The notes under the pieces: generated by a model | Databases searched by the model: none | What the model was told of the DNA's origin: nothing | What the model saw: only the letters and a program-made list of their open reading frames with translations | Translations under genes and position numbers: made by a program | Assembly (NCBI GenBank): GCA_028284565.1 | Contig: JANQRM010000357.1 | Location: 1-5,655, forward strand | Length of the DNA: 5,655 bases | Reading direction: 5' to 3' | Source of the DNA: Anaerolineae bacterium | GTDB lineage: Bacteria > Chloroflexota > Anaerolineae > Aggregatilineales > Phototrophicaceae | Part shown: positions 1 to 5,655 of the stretch, piece after piece | How positions within the stretch are numbered: position 1 is the first letter of the stretch | Layout: the number at the start of each line of letters is the position of its first letter

Positions 1-1049
1 GTGCATTTCCCACAACTTTCATGATGGAAGAATTTGGTCACTTTGGAGGCAACCCATGTAATATCCACGGTGTCATCCATGATAATCAAGGATGCTGACC
101 CCAAAATGGTGTCGATATTGACGCAATCTTCATAGGTCATCGGCGTATCGAGAACTTCATCATTCAAGGGAACAATGGGTCCCGAACCACCGGACGGCAA
201 CATAGCTTTGAATTCACGTCCTTCAGGCGGACCACCCGCTAATCCATAGAGTAAATCACGGAAGGTTGCGCCCATCACAAGTTCATAATTGCCCGGTTTT
301 TGAACGTGTCCACTGACGCAGTAAATTTTCGTTCCTGTGGATTGTTCTGTTCCCATCTTTTTGTATTCATCTGCGCCTTCACGCAAAATATACGGAACAT
401 TGGCGAGGGTTTCTACATTGTTGACGACGGTTGCTTCCTTATATAAGCCACCACCTTTTTGTGCGGGGAAGGGTGGACGTACACGGGGTTGCCCAAGGAG
501 ACCTTCTAGGCTGTTGAGCAAGGCACTCTCTTCACCACAGATATAGGCTCCTGCGCCGAGATGAGTGTAGACTTCGCAATCCCAACCACTACCCAGCACA
601 TCTTTGCCGACGAAACCTTTCTTCCGTGCGTCGTCGATGTGTTTGTCAAGTTCATGCGCGAGGTCCCAGAATTCACCTCGTAAGTAGATGTAAACGGAGG
701 TGGCTTGAATCGCCCATGCACAAATCATCGCCCCTTCAATCAATTGATGGGGGTTGGTTTCCATAATTTCGCGGTCTTTGAATGTACCTGTTTCGCTTTC
801 ATCGGCATTCACGACCACGTACTTGATGGGTTCACTTTGGGGGATGAAGCTCCATTTGACTCCGGTAGGGAAGCCTGCACCGCCCCGTCCACGTAGATTG
901 GAAGCTTTGACTTCATCAATGACTTCGGCGGGTTTCATTTTGATGGCCTTCTTAAGTGCTTTATAGCCATCGTGTTTTTCATAGACTTTCAGTTGTTCAA
1001 TCTTGTCGATTTCACGTCCGCGTAGGAGAACGTACTTTTGTTCAACCAT
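1..1049 (-). CDS. nuoF: NADH-quinone oxidoreductase subunit F (FMN- and NADH-binding), partial
   Basis: NuoF oxidises NADH at FMN and passes electrons to 4Fe-4S cluster N3 at the cytoplasmic tip of complex I. The ATG at 1049-1047 is preceded by AGGAG (1060-1056) at 6 nt, and this Shine-Dalgarno overlaps the nuoE stop. The frame stays open to the window edge: 349 full codons are visible, and roughly 80-90 C-terminal residues are missing compared with the usual 430-440. Visible motifs are the glycine-rich flavin loop GRGGAGFPTG (about 54-63), the NADH/FMN loop NADESETGTF (81-90), GAGAYICGEESALLNSLEG (165-183), and the start of the N3 binding site ESCGKC (344-349), with Cys346 and Cys349 as ligands. 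The third and fourth cysteines lie beyond the edge. One oddity is a Thr at position 87, where the E. coli, Thermus and mitochondrial proteins I can recall have Pro (EPG). The assignment is firm. Confidence 0.97.
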   Translation of the reverse strand, partial: MVEQKYVLLRGREIDKIEQLKVYEKHDGYKALKKAIKMKPAEVIDEVKASNLRGRGGAGFPTGVKWSFIPQSEPIKYVVVNADESETGTFKDREIMETNPHQLIEGAMICAWAIQATSVYIYLRGEFWDLAHELDKHIDDARKKGFVGKDVLGSGWDCEVYTHLGAGAYICGEESALLNSLEGLLGQPRVRPPFPAQKGGGLYKEATVVNNVETLANVPYILREGADEYKKMGTEQSTGTKIYCVSGHVQKPGNYELVMGATFRDLLYGLAGGPPEGREFKAMLPSGGSGPIVPLNDEVLDTPMTYEDCVNIDTILGSASLIIMDDTVDITWVASKVTKFFHHESCGKC

Positions 1050-1058
1050 GTTTCGCTC

Positions 1059-1550
1059 CTACTTTCCGTTGGCTTCGGCGCGCCACTTGTCGAGCAGTTC
1101 GCGCATTTTGTCTTGATCGAGATTTTCTTGATAGTGGAAGTTGCACTGAAGCATTGGAGCTTTATCACAGGCGGCGAGGCACATCACATGCTCCACCGTA
1201 AACAAGCCATCTTCGGTGGTTCCGCCTTCGCTCACACCGAGTTCATCTTTTAGCCAAGCATGGAATTGGTCAGCCCCCTTTAAGGCACAGGACAAATCCG
1301 TGCAGACTTGTAGCCAATACTTGCCCTTCGGACGCTCCGAGTACATGGTGTAGAAGCCCGCGATAGATTTCACCTGAGTCGGGTCCATCTCACAGAGTTC
1401 AGCGACTTCATTCACACCTTCAGGACTCACCCAGCCGTATTCTTCCTGTGCGATGTATAGGAGAGGCATGACTGCCGAGCGTTTGTCGGGATATTTGCTG
1501 AAATGATGCTGAATGCGGTCTTCGTATTTTTTGTTGCCGATAATTGCCAT
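1059..1550 (-). CDS. nuoE: NADH-quinone oxidoreductase subunit E (2Fe-2S, 24 kDa type)
   Basis: NuoE is a thioredoxin-fold subunit carrying 2Fe-2S cluster N1a beside NuoF in the NADH dehydrogenase module. The 163-residue protein has an N-terminal helical part (about 1-75, including LLYIAQEEYGWVS) and a C-terminal ferredoxin-like part. The four expected ligands are Cys83 and Cys88 (VCTDLSC) and Cys124 and Cys128 (CLAACDKAP), giving the family pattern Cx4C...Cx3C. Length is normal. The start is uncertain: an in-frame TTG at 1556 adds two residues and sits 5 nt after AGGA (1565-1562), while the ATG at 1550 sits 11 nt after it. I chose ATG because it is the stronger codon. The gene lies 15 nt after the nuoD stop and 9 nt before nuoF, so it is almost certainly co-transcribed and probably translationally linked. 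Confidence 0.96.
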   Translation of the reverse strand: MAIIGNKKYEDRIQHHFSKYPDKRSAVMPLLYIAQEEYGWVSPEGVNEVAELCEMDPTQVKSIAGFYTMYSERPKGKYWLQVCTDLSCALKGADQFHAWLKDELGVSEGGTTEDGLFTVEHVMCLAACDKAPMLQCNFHYQENLDQDKMRELLDKWRAEANGK

Positions 1551-1565
1551 TCTCAATCCGTTCCT

Positions 1566-2831
1566 TTAACGGTCACAGTCGCCCAATACAATATCGACAC
1601 TGCCGATAATCGCTACCATGTCTGCAATCATATATCCCTCAGACATCATAGGAAGTGCTGCAATATGAATGAAGGAGGGTGTTTTAAAGTGGACACGGCG
1701 CGGTTTGTTCTTGCCTGTTCCGTGAATATAACAGCCGATTTCTCCGCGCGGGCTTTCAATCGCGGAGTAGACTTCTTCGTCTGGTGCGTCGTAGCCGTAT
1801 GTCCACAGCTTAAAATGGTGAATTACCGCTTCCATACTGGTTCCGAGTTCACTGCGTGGCGGCGGGACAAACTTGCGATTCTCTGAACGGAACGGTCCAG
1901 TGGGGAGGTTGTCTACAGCTTGGCGGATAATATTCACGCTCTCACGCATTTCTTGAATGCGAATGATGTAGCGGTCATAGACATCGCCATGTTCGCCAAG
2001 TGGCACGTTGAAGTCATAGTTATCATAGCCACTGTAGGGCATAGACTTGCGAATGTCCCAGTTGACTCCGCTACCGCGTAGCGAAGGACCTGTTATTCCA
2101 TAATTGAGGGCGACATCGGGTTCGATAATGCCCACACCATAAGCACGGTCTTTCCAGATGGGATTGTTCGTCAAGAGTGCTTCGTAGTCGTCCACTTTAG
2201 GTTCAAAGTAATCGAGAAATTCAGTCAGCGTTGGAATGAATTCTTCCGGAAAGTCTCGCCAGAGACCACCCGGACGAATATACGACCCCATCATGCGTTG
2301 ACCAGAGAGCATCTCGAACATGCCGAGAATATGTTCCCGTTCACGGAAGGCGTAGAGCAAGACACTCATTGCGCCCATGTCGATGGCATGTGTTCCCAAC
2401 CAAACAAGGTGGCTCGCAATACGTTGCATCTCTAAGCAAATGACCCGCATGGCTTGGGCGCGCGCTGGCACGTCGATATCGGCTAACTTTTCCACTGCCA
2501 TCGAGAATGCCATATTGTTGGACATCGGGGAGAGGTAGTCCATACGGTCGGTTAGTGGGACACCCTTTTCGTAGGTTTTGTCCTCAATGGATTTTTCGAT
2601 TCCGGTATGGAGGAAGCCAATATCAGGGAGACAGGAGACAATCTCTTCACCATCCAGTTCGAGTAAAAGGCGGAGTACCCCGTGTGTACTGGGGTGATGT
2701 GGTCCCATGTTGAGGAGCATCGTCTCACCCGTGATAGCACGTTCTGAAACGAGTCCTTTGAGGGCGTCTAAATCGCCTTCCCAAGTTCTCTTGTCGAGGT
2801 CTTGTTGGTCTGCTACCAAGGATGAAGTCAT
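1566..2831 (-). CDS. nuoD: NADH-quinone oxidoreductase subunit D (49 kDa type)
   Basis: NuoD forms, with NuoB, the quinone-reduction pocket in the peripheral arm of complex I. The protein is 421 residues, normal for an unfused NuoD. The quinone-site loop GPHHPSTHG (43-51) has His46 and His50, and Tyr99 lies in MDYLSP. The His50-Tyr99 spacing of 49 equals that of His38 and Tyr87 in the Thermus subunit as I recall it. No CxxC pairs for a NiFe centre are present near either end, so this is a true complex I subunit and not a hydrogenase large subunit. Other family blocks include RIASHLVWLGTHAID (about 137-151), MGSYIRPGG and GDCDR at the C-terminus. The ATG at 2831 follows AAGGA (2843-2839, inside the last nuoC codons) by 7 nt. 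The gap to nuoC is only 3 nt, and nuoC and nuoD are not fused, unlike in E. coli. Confidence 0.97.
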   Translation of the reverse strand: MTSSLVADQQDLDKRTWEGDLDALKGLVSERAITGETMLLNMGPHHPSTHGVLRLLLELDGEEIVSCLPDIGFLHTGIEKSIEDKTYEKGVPLTDRMDYLSPMSNNMAFSMAVEKLADIDVPARAQAMRVICLEMQRIASHLVWLGTHAIDMGAMSVLLYAFREREHILGMFEMLSGQRMMGSYIRPGGLWRDFPEEFIPTLTEFLDYFEPKVDDYEALLTNNPIWKDRAYGVGIIEPDVALNYGITGPSLRGSGVNWDIRKSMPYSGYDNYDFNVPLGEHGDVYDRYIIRIQEMRESVNIIRQAVDNLPTGPFRSENRKFVPPPRSELGTSMEAVIHHFKLWTYGYDAPDEEVYSAIESPRGEIGCYIHGTGKNKPRRVHFKTPSFIHIAALPMMSEGYMIADMVAIIGSVDIVLGDCDR

Positions 2832-2834
2832 ACC

Positions 2835-3380
2835 CTATTCCTTCGCAAATGGTTTGTGCTTCATGATTTCTTCGGCATTGAAGGAGAATTGGATCACCTC
2901 TTTGCCCAATGGGTAATCCCGACGATGGGGATGTCCTTTCCAATCTTCTGGCATTAGGAGACGGCGTTTGTCTGGATGTCCATCAAAACGAATGCCCATC
3001 AAATCGGCAATCTCGCGTTCCAACCAGTTGGCGGCTTGCCAGATATGGAGAACAGTTGGCACGGCGGGGTCTTCTTCCATTGCAAAGACCTTCACCCGCA
3101 GGCGACGATTGTAAATCATCGAATAAAGATGGTAGGACACGCCAAAGCGTTCTGGACGTTCTTCGGAGGGTTGGTCTGGATAATAATCAACTGCGCTGAT
3201 GTCGGATAGGAAGTTATAAACCAAGCCGGGTGTATTGCGGAGAAACGCTAATACATCAGGAATGGTATCTGTTTGAACAATGATGGTTGTTTCGCCGCGA
3301 AATTCTTTGATAGAGAGAACTGCCTCGCCAAATTCGGCTTGAACGGCTTCTACTGGGTCGAGGGGTGGTGCGATATCCAT
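2835..3380 (-). CDS. nuoC: NADH-quinone oxidoreductase subunit C (30 kDa type)
   Basis: NuoC is a cofactor-free subunit of the connecting arm that packs on NuoD and NuoB and helps hold the quinone module together. The protein has 181 residues. The family signature lies at about 120-140: EREIADLMGI, then GHPDKRRLL, with Glu121, Asp126, Gly129 and the GHPD loop. It is followed by the usual basic stretch HPHRRDYPLGKE (150-161). The N-terminal half is variable, as is normal for the family. The ATG at 3380 follows AAGGG (3391-3387) by 6 nt. The gene starts 12 nt after the nuoB stop and ends 3 nt before nuoD. Its last two codons and stop (AAG GAA TAG) carry the nuoD Shine-Dalgarno sequence, so translation of the two is likely coupled. 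Nothing is missing or unusual. Confidence 0.96.
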   Translation of the reverse strand: MDIAPPLDPVEAVQAEFGEAVLSIKEFRGETTIIVQTDTIPDVLAFLRNTPGLVYNFLSDISAVDYYPDQPSEERPERFGVSYHLYSMIYNRRLRVKVFAMEEDPAVPTVLHIWQAANWLEREIADLMGIRFDGHPDKRRLLMPEDWKGHPHRRDYPLGKEVIQFSFNAEEIMKHKPFAKE

Positions 3381-3392
3381 TCGTTACCCTTC

Positions 3393-3878
3393 TTATGATG
3401 CCCAGTCAACAATGCGTTCACCCTTCACCTTTTCGTGAAGAGTCAAGATACCGTGTAGCAATTGTTCGGGGCGTGGTGGACAACCAGCAACATAAACATC
3501 GACCGGAATGATTTCATCGACACCTTGCACGAGGGCATAGTTATTATAAACACCACCACAAGAAGCACAGTCTCCCATGGAAATCACCCACTTGGGGTCT
3601 CCCATTTGGTCATATAGTTGACGAATAACTGGAGCCATCTTGCGAGTCAAGCGTCCGGATACAATGAGCAAGTCGGCTTGGCGTGGAGTTGCCCGGTTGA
3701 GTTCCATGCCAAAGCGAGACAGGTCATAGCTAGAGGCTTGCGTACTCATGTATTCAATGGCACAGCAAGCTAGTCCAAAGAGCAGGGGCCACATTGCACC
3801 TGTCCGCCCCCAATTAATGGCTTGTTCAAGCGTCGTCGTGACAACGCCTAGATTACCAAGTTTTTTGGTTACTCCCAT
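3393..3878 (-). CDS. nuoB: NADH-quinone oxidoreductase subunit B (cluster N2)
   Basis: NuoB carries 4Fe-4S cluster N2, the last carrier before quinone. With the ATG at 3878 the protein has 161 residues. The N2 ligands are the tandem Cys38-Cys39 (LACCAIE), Cys104 (GDCASCGG) and Cys133 (AGCPPRPE). The spacings of 66 and 95 from Cys38 match the 45-111-140 pattern of the Thermus subunit. A further cysteine, Cys107, lies three residues after a ligand. A longer reading frame begins with GTG at 3899, but no Shine-Dalgarno precedes it, whereas AAAGG (3892-3888) lies 9 nt before the ATG. The chosen start overlaps the end of nuoA by 10 nt, which suggests coupled translation. The quinone-pocket segment around [13 protein letters not shown] (63-75) is conserved. 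Function is certain; the start is likely. Confidence 0.96.
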   Translation of the reverse strand: MGVTKKLGNLGVVTTTLEQAINWGRTGAMWPLLFGLACCAIEYMSTQASSYDLSRFGMELNRATPRQADLLIVSGRLTRKMAPVIRQLYDQMGDPKWVISMGDCASCGGVYNNYALVQGVDEIIPVDVYVAGCPPRPEQLLHGILTLHEKVKGERIVDWAS

Positions 3879-4228
3879 TCCAATCCGCCTTTCCGCCACT
3901 CATAAATGAAGCCTACCAATAGAATTAAGGTAAAGACTCCCATTACGACCAAGCCATAGACTCCGAGCTCTTTCATCTTGACCGCCCACGGGAGAAAGAA
4001 AATCACTTCTACATCGAAGATAATAAACAGTACTGCAACCAGATAAAATTTTACGGGGATGCGACGTATCGCGGGACCAATGGGCTTCATCCCACTTTCA
4101 TAGGGGACGTTCTTGCGATAGGTGGGATTGTAAGGACCAAAAATCCGCGAGATATTGGCAATCAGTAAGGCTAAAATAATTGCAATGATAAGAAGTGCGC
4201 CAATAGGTGCAAATTGTTGTAATGCCAT
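3869..4228 (-). CDS. nuoA: NADH-quinone oxidoreductase subunit A (membrane subunit)
   Basis: NuoA is the small membrane subunit at the junction of the peripheral and membrane arms, next to the quinone channel. From the ATG at 4228 the protein has 119 residues, the usual size. Three hydrophobic segments are visible at about 8-28, 61-83 and 90-110. The loop between the first two contains YESG (43-46), and the second carries the conserved acidic pair Asp72 and Glu74 in FDVEVIF. The C-terminus [11 protein letters not shown] is typical. An in-frame TTG at 4264 would add 12 residues and has a fair Shine-Dalgarno (GGTGAT, 4276-4271). The best promoter candidate, however, ends at 4280, so its transcript would start close to or within that site. 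I therefore prefer the ATG, although only a weak GAG (4240-4238) precedes it. This is the first gene of the operon. Confidence 0.93.
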   Translation of the reverse strand: MALQQFAPIGALLIIAIILALLIANISRIFGPYNPTYRKNVPYESGMKPIGPAIRRIPVKFYLVAVLFIIFDVEVIFFLPWAVKMKELGVYGLVVMGVFTLILLVGFIYEWRKGGLEWE

Positions 4229-4279
4229 ATGTATCTGCTCAGTCGTTTGTTCAATTTGGAACAATCAGAAATCACCCTG

Positions 4280-4308
4280 AGATTAGCATAAGGTTGGCAG
4301 ACCGTCAA
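4280..4308 (-). promoter_or_regulatory. Candidate sigma70-type promoter for the nuo operon
   Basis: On the minus strand TTGACG (4308-4303, five of six consensus bases) is followed after exactly 17 bases by TAATCT (4285-4280, three of six). A TG one base upstream of the -10 gives an extended -10 (TGCTAATCT). Transcription would begin near 4273, leaving a leader of about 45 nt before the ATG of nuoA. This rests on consensus matching alone. Confidence 0.45.
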
Positions 4309-4341
4309 GCAAGTTTCAAGGTGTCTCATTTCCTTATAAAG

Positions 4342-4370
4342 ATTGTACCGCAAGTCGGGTAAAATATCAC
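4342..4370 (-). promoter_or_regulatory. Second, weaker promoter candidate upstream of nuoA
   Basis: On the minus strand GTGATA (4370-4365, four of six bases of TTGACA) precedes TACAAT (4347-4342, five of six bases of TATAAT) by 17 bases. The -35 element lies inside the left inverted-repeat arm, so the repeat may contribute to nuo expression. The leader to nuoA would be about 105 nt. It is less supported than the nearer candidate. Confidence 0.28.
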
Positions 4371-4379
4371 CACAGAGGG
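4354..4379. repeat. Left inverted-repeat arm (26 nt)
   Basis: The arm reads GTCGGGT, seven variable bases, then CACCACAGAGGG on the plus strand. Its reverse complement recurs at 4950-4975 with both conserved blocks perfect (19/19) and 3 of 7 matches in the middle, so 22/26 overall. The arms face each other across the hypothetical gene, with the GTCGGGT blocks outermost. The match cannot be explained by shared protein coding. Confidence 0.8.
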
Positions 4380-4418
4380 TCGCATCAATACTGACCTACA
4401 CACAGAGGGCGCAGAGAA
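4371..4418 (+). repeat. Degenerate 9-mer repeats of the CACAGAGGG type
   Basis: CACAGAGGG occurs at 4371-4379 and again 30 bases later at 4401-4409, where it is directly followed by the related 9-mer CGCAGAGAA (4410-4418). A third exact copy lies on the minus strand at 4958-4950 in the right arm. The common unit is C-R-C-A-G-A-G plus two purines. I recall similar CACAGAG-rich intergenic repeats in many environmental genomes, but I cannot check that here. Confidence 0.6.
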
Positions 4419-4468
4419 ATGAACGATATGCAAGCCCATTAGAAAAGATCAGTTGGACAAAAATAGAA

Positions 4469-4939
4469 CTAGTAGATTTTGTCAATATACTTTGCGATAA
4501 TTTCATTGAATGGTCCATCGCTGACAACTAATTCAAAATCTTCTGCCAAGCACTCAAAGGTTGAGTCATGGAACGTAACAATAAAATGTCGAAGTTTCTG
4601 TAAGCTAGATTTAGGGAATTTGACTTGGTTATTCTGTTCTTCTTCACGAAGCCATGACGATTGAGTGACTTCTACAAAGCCATAACCAAATTTATTAAGT
4701 CCTGCTTTATAGAGAGGATGACCCGGTCGTGCTTCATCATTAGGAAGACCAAACTTTGTTTTTGCCAACCATTTGAATTCTAAAATTCCGGTTCCAGCAT
4801 TGTACCAATAACCATCTGGTTCTTCCTTCATTGCATTGAATATTAGAACACCATCGTCCTCGCTTTGTAATAAAAGCCCACCTGAAATTGCGGCTTCAGG
4901 TCGATATTCTAAGCGTATTTCAACTACTTTGTCTTTCAC
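4469..4939 (-). CDS. Uncharacterised protein with an HDSTFEC motif
   Basis: This is a soluble-looking 156-residue protein with no signal peptide or membrane segment. I cannot name its function. Distinctive blocks are FGLPNDE (63-69), GHPLY (73-77), SSWLRE (94-99) and HFIVTFHDSTFECLAEDF (118-135), with His124, Asp125, Glu129 and Cys130. From memory, unannotated proteins with GHPLY and FHDSTFEC occur in varied bacteria, so this is probably a real conserved family. The mixed alpha/beta, Trp- and acid-rich character gives no safe catalytic guess. The start is GTG at 4939, with GAGGGG from the right repeat arm 9 nt upstream; the nearer AAGG is only 2 nt away. It begins 27 nt after the hydrolase stop in the same orientation, so it could be read from that transcript. 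Its G+C is about 37% over 4501-4620, well below the nuo genes, suggesting separate origin. Confidence 0.82.
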   Translation of the reverse strand: MKDKVVEIRLEYRPEAAISGGLLLQSEDDGVLIFNAMKEEPDGYWYNAGTGILEFKWLAKTKFGLPNDEARPGHPLYKAGLNKFGYGFVEVTQSSWLREEEQNNQVKFPKSSLQKLRHFIVTFHDSTFECLAEDFELVVSDGPFNEIIAKYIDKIY

Positions 4940-4949
4940 AACCTTATTC

Positions 4950-4975
4950 CCCTCTGTGGTGAAACATCACCCGAC
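4950..4975. repeat. Right inverted-repeat arm (26 nt)
   Basis: This is the reverse-complement partner of 4354-4379 (22/26 identical). On the minus strand it starts with GTCGGGTGA, which is the last two codons (Val-Gly) and stop of the hydrolase gene, and ends with CACCACAGAGGG, just upstream of the GTG of the hypothetical gene. It therefore serves both as the hydrolase 3' end and as the source of a purine-rich ribosome-binding sequence for the next gene. Confidence 0.8.
4958..4971. repeat. Small hairpin over the hydrolase stop codon
   Basis: GGTGA AACA TCACC forms a perfect 5-bp stem with a 4-base loop across the hydrolase stop codon, within the right arm. No T run follows on the minus strand, so it is not a standard terminator. 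The equivalent stretch of the left arm (4358-4371) can pair only GGT with ACC. It may be a structural part of the repeat. Confidence 0.4.
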
Positions 4976-5655
4976 CCATTGCCCCGTTTTTTGACGTTCT
5001 AGGGCTTCGTTTTGGAGTTGCAGGATGTCTTGCACGACGAGTTCACGATTTTGAGCATGTTGGTAGGCATTCACGGGTGTCTCGTGTCCCACACTGAACA
5101 TATAGTGCGTTCCCGGCACGACACGGATATGTCCGGCTGGATATTCCAGATTGCAGAGCAAGTCCATCATGTCGGTTAAGCCCACCAGTGGGTCACGGTG
5201 TCCGAGCATGAGACGGAATAAATCCCAATCGCGCGCGATTTCAAAATTGGCGAGTCGTCCCATTGCCATAAAGGTCGCGCCCGTGATTCCGCGTGGGGTT
5301 TCTTCATATTGTTTCGAGTGAATTGCCTTGACTTCCTCACTTGCACCTTTAGCTAAAGTTTTGAGCATGCCCGGTTTGATGAAGCGTTCCACAATCTCTA
5401 GTACAGGGAGCCGTTGCAGTATGCCGATGCCCAAACCGAGTGTTGTATAGAAGACCTTGTGCATTTCATCTTCTAATAGAAGCGCAGGTGCGAGGGCATA
5501 GCGAGTGACTTCACCAAACGACCATAGGATGGGGTTCAAATAGAAGAGCGTTGCGCCCCCCATGCTGTGTCCGACGAGGTTGATGGTCTTCATGGTGCGC
5601 CCGCCGGGTTGCCGACGAATCTTAATCAGGTCAATCCACTTTTGGAGCGTTTGCA
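4967..5655 (-). CDS. Alpha/beta-fold hydrolase, partial (5' end outside window)
   Basis: The C-terminal 228 residues of an alpha/beta hydrolase are visible; the frame is open to the right edge, so the start is not in the window. The internal ATG at 5593 is not a plausible start, because the helix before the nucleophile elbow (QTLQKWIDLIK) lies upstream of it. In visible-fragment numbering the triad is complete: Ser30 in the elbow GHSMGG, Asp154 in GHRDPLVGL and His183 in PGTHYMFSVG. Between the elbow and Asp154 lies a long, partly helical cap. Such enzymes cleave esters, amides or related bonds; the substrate cannot be told. Its last codons (Val-Gly-stop) fall inside the inverted-repeat arm, so its C-terminus may have been altered by insertion. 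It runs in the nuo direction but has no evident link to complex I. Confidence 0.9.
   Translation of the reverse strand, partial: QTLQKWIDLIKIRRQPGGRTMKTINLVGHSMGGATLFYLNPILWSFGEVTRYALAPALLLEDEMHKVFYTTLGLGIGILQRLPVLEIVERFIKPGMLKTLAKGASEEVKAIHSKQYEETPRGITGATFMAMGRLANFEIARDWDLFRLMLGHRDPLVGLTDMMDLLCNLEYPAGHIRVVPGTHYMFSVGHETPVNAYQHAQNRELVVQDILQLQNEALERQKTGQWVG

Larger units (their letters stand above)
4229..4468. other. Non-coding region between the hypothetical gene and nuoA
   Basis: These 240 bases separate the hypothetical gene from nuoA. They hold the nuoA leader (from about 4270 down), two candidate minus-strand promoters (4280-4308 and 4342-4370), the left inverted-repeat arm (4354-4379) and a second copy of its CACAGAGGG core at 4401-4409. 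I see no convincing hairpin with a T run, so no terminator can be assigned to the hypothetical gene. Short open frames on both strands here have no recognisable protein content. Confidence 0.7.
4354..4975. mobile_element. Possible 622-bp repeat-bounded cassette carrying one gene
   Basis: The two inverted arms enclose an AT-rich gene of unknown function between a hydrolase gene and the nuo operon, in DNA whose composition differs from both neighbours. This fits a non-autonomous mobile cassette, with a single cargo gene and ends that might be acted on in trans. Against it, I see no transposase or recombinase, no direct target duplication just outside the arms (left flank ...CCGCAA, right flank CCATTG...), and only one copy in this window. 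The arms could instead be two copies of a dispersed intergenic repeat that happen to flank the gene. Confidence 0.35.

Noticed and set aside
1503..1886. A 127-residue plus-strand open frame
   Set aside because: It is the antisense of the nuoD 3' end and nuoE start, both of which are strongly conserved, and it has no start signal or family resemblance.
1566..3878. A membrane-bound hydrogenase related to complex I instead of Nuo
   Set aside because: NuoD lacks the paired CxxC motifs for a NiFe centre, and NuoE and NuoF with their NADH-site motifs follow directly, so this is NADH:quinone oxidoreductase.
4171..4353. A 60-residue minus-strand frame overlapping the nuoA start, with an internal ATG after AAGGA as a possible leader peptide
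   Set aside because: AAGGA lies only one base from that ATG, too close to work, and the frame runs out of phase through conserved nuoA codons.
4343..4531. A 62-residue plus-strand open frame across the left repeat and the end of the hypothetical gene
   Set aside because: It has no ribosome-binding site, is built from the CACAGAGGG repeats and the antisense of the hypothetical gene, and shows no recognisable protein pattern.
4354..4975. The inverted arms as the two sides of one large hairpin terminator or as a CRISPR-like array
   Set aside because: The arms are 570 bases apart with a gene between them, there are only two, they are inverted and not direct repeats, and no T run follows.

Overview
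The window is almost entirely minus-strand coding DNA. It holds the first six genes of a respiratory complex I (NADH:quinone oxidoreductase) operon in the canonical order nuoA-nuoB-nuoC-nuoD-nuoE-nuoF, running from about 4228 down to the left edge, where nuoF is cut off. nuoC and nuoD are separate genes. Base composition is near 50% GC in the nuo genes (a counted line, 2941-3000, gives 29/60). The gene order and the look of the proteins suggest an environmental bacterium, perhaps of the Chloroflexota. That placement is an impression from protein style and is weakly held.

Region by region, from right to left (the direction of transcription): 5655-4967 is the 3' part of an alpha/beta-hydrolase gene with a complete Ser-Asp-His triad. 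4939-4469 is an uncharacterised 156-residue protein in visibly AT-richer DNA (44/120 G+C over 4501-4620). 4468-4229 is a non-coding stretch with repeats and candidate promoters. 4228-1 is nuoA to nuoF, with gaps of 3-15 nt or a short overlap between genes and a Shine-Dalgarno sequence near most starts, which points to one transcript.

The nuo products belong to one machine. NuoE and NuoF are the NADH-oxidising tip (2Fe-2S, FMN, 4Fe-4S). NuoB, NuoC and NuoD form the connecting arm with cluster N2 and the quinone pocket. NuoA is a membrane subunit at the junction. All cluster ligands and quinone-site residues that should lie in the window are present, so the complex appears functional. The remaining subunits (nuoG onward) would lie beyond the left edge.

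The part that the known genes do not explain is 4354-4975. The AT-rich hypothetical gene is bracketed by 26-nt inverted repeats (22/26 identical). The right repeat also supplies the last two codons and the stop of the hydrolase gene. A degenerate 9-mer (CACAGAGGG type) recurs in and beside the left arm. This looks like a small repeat-bounded cassette inserted between the hydrolase and the nuo operon, but no transposase and no target duplication are visible. I found no other candidate for a new system.
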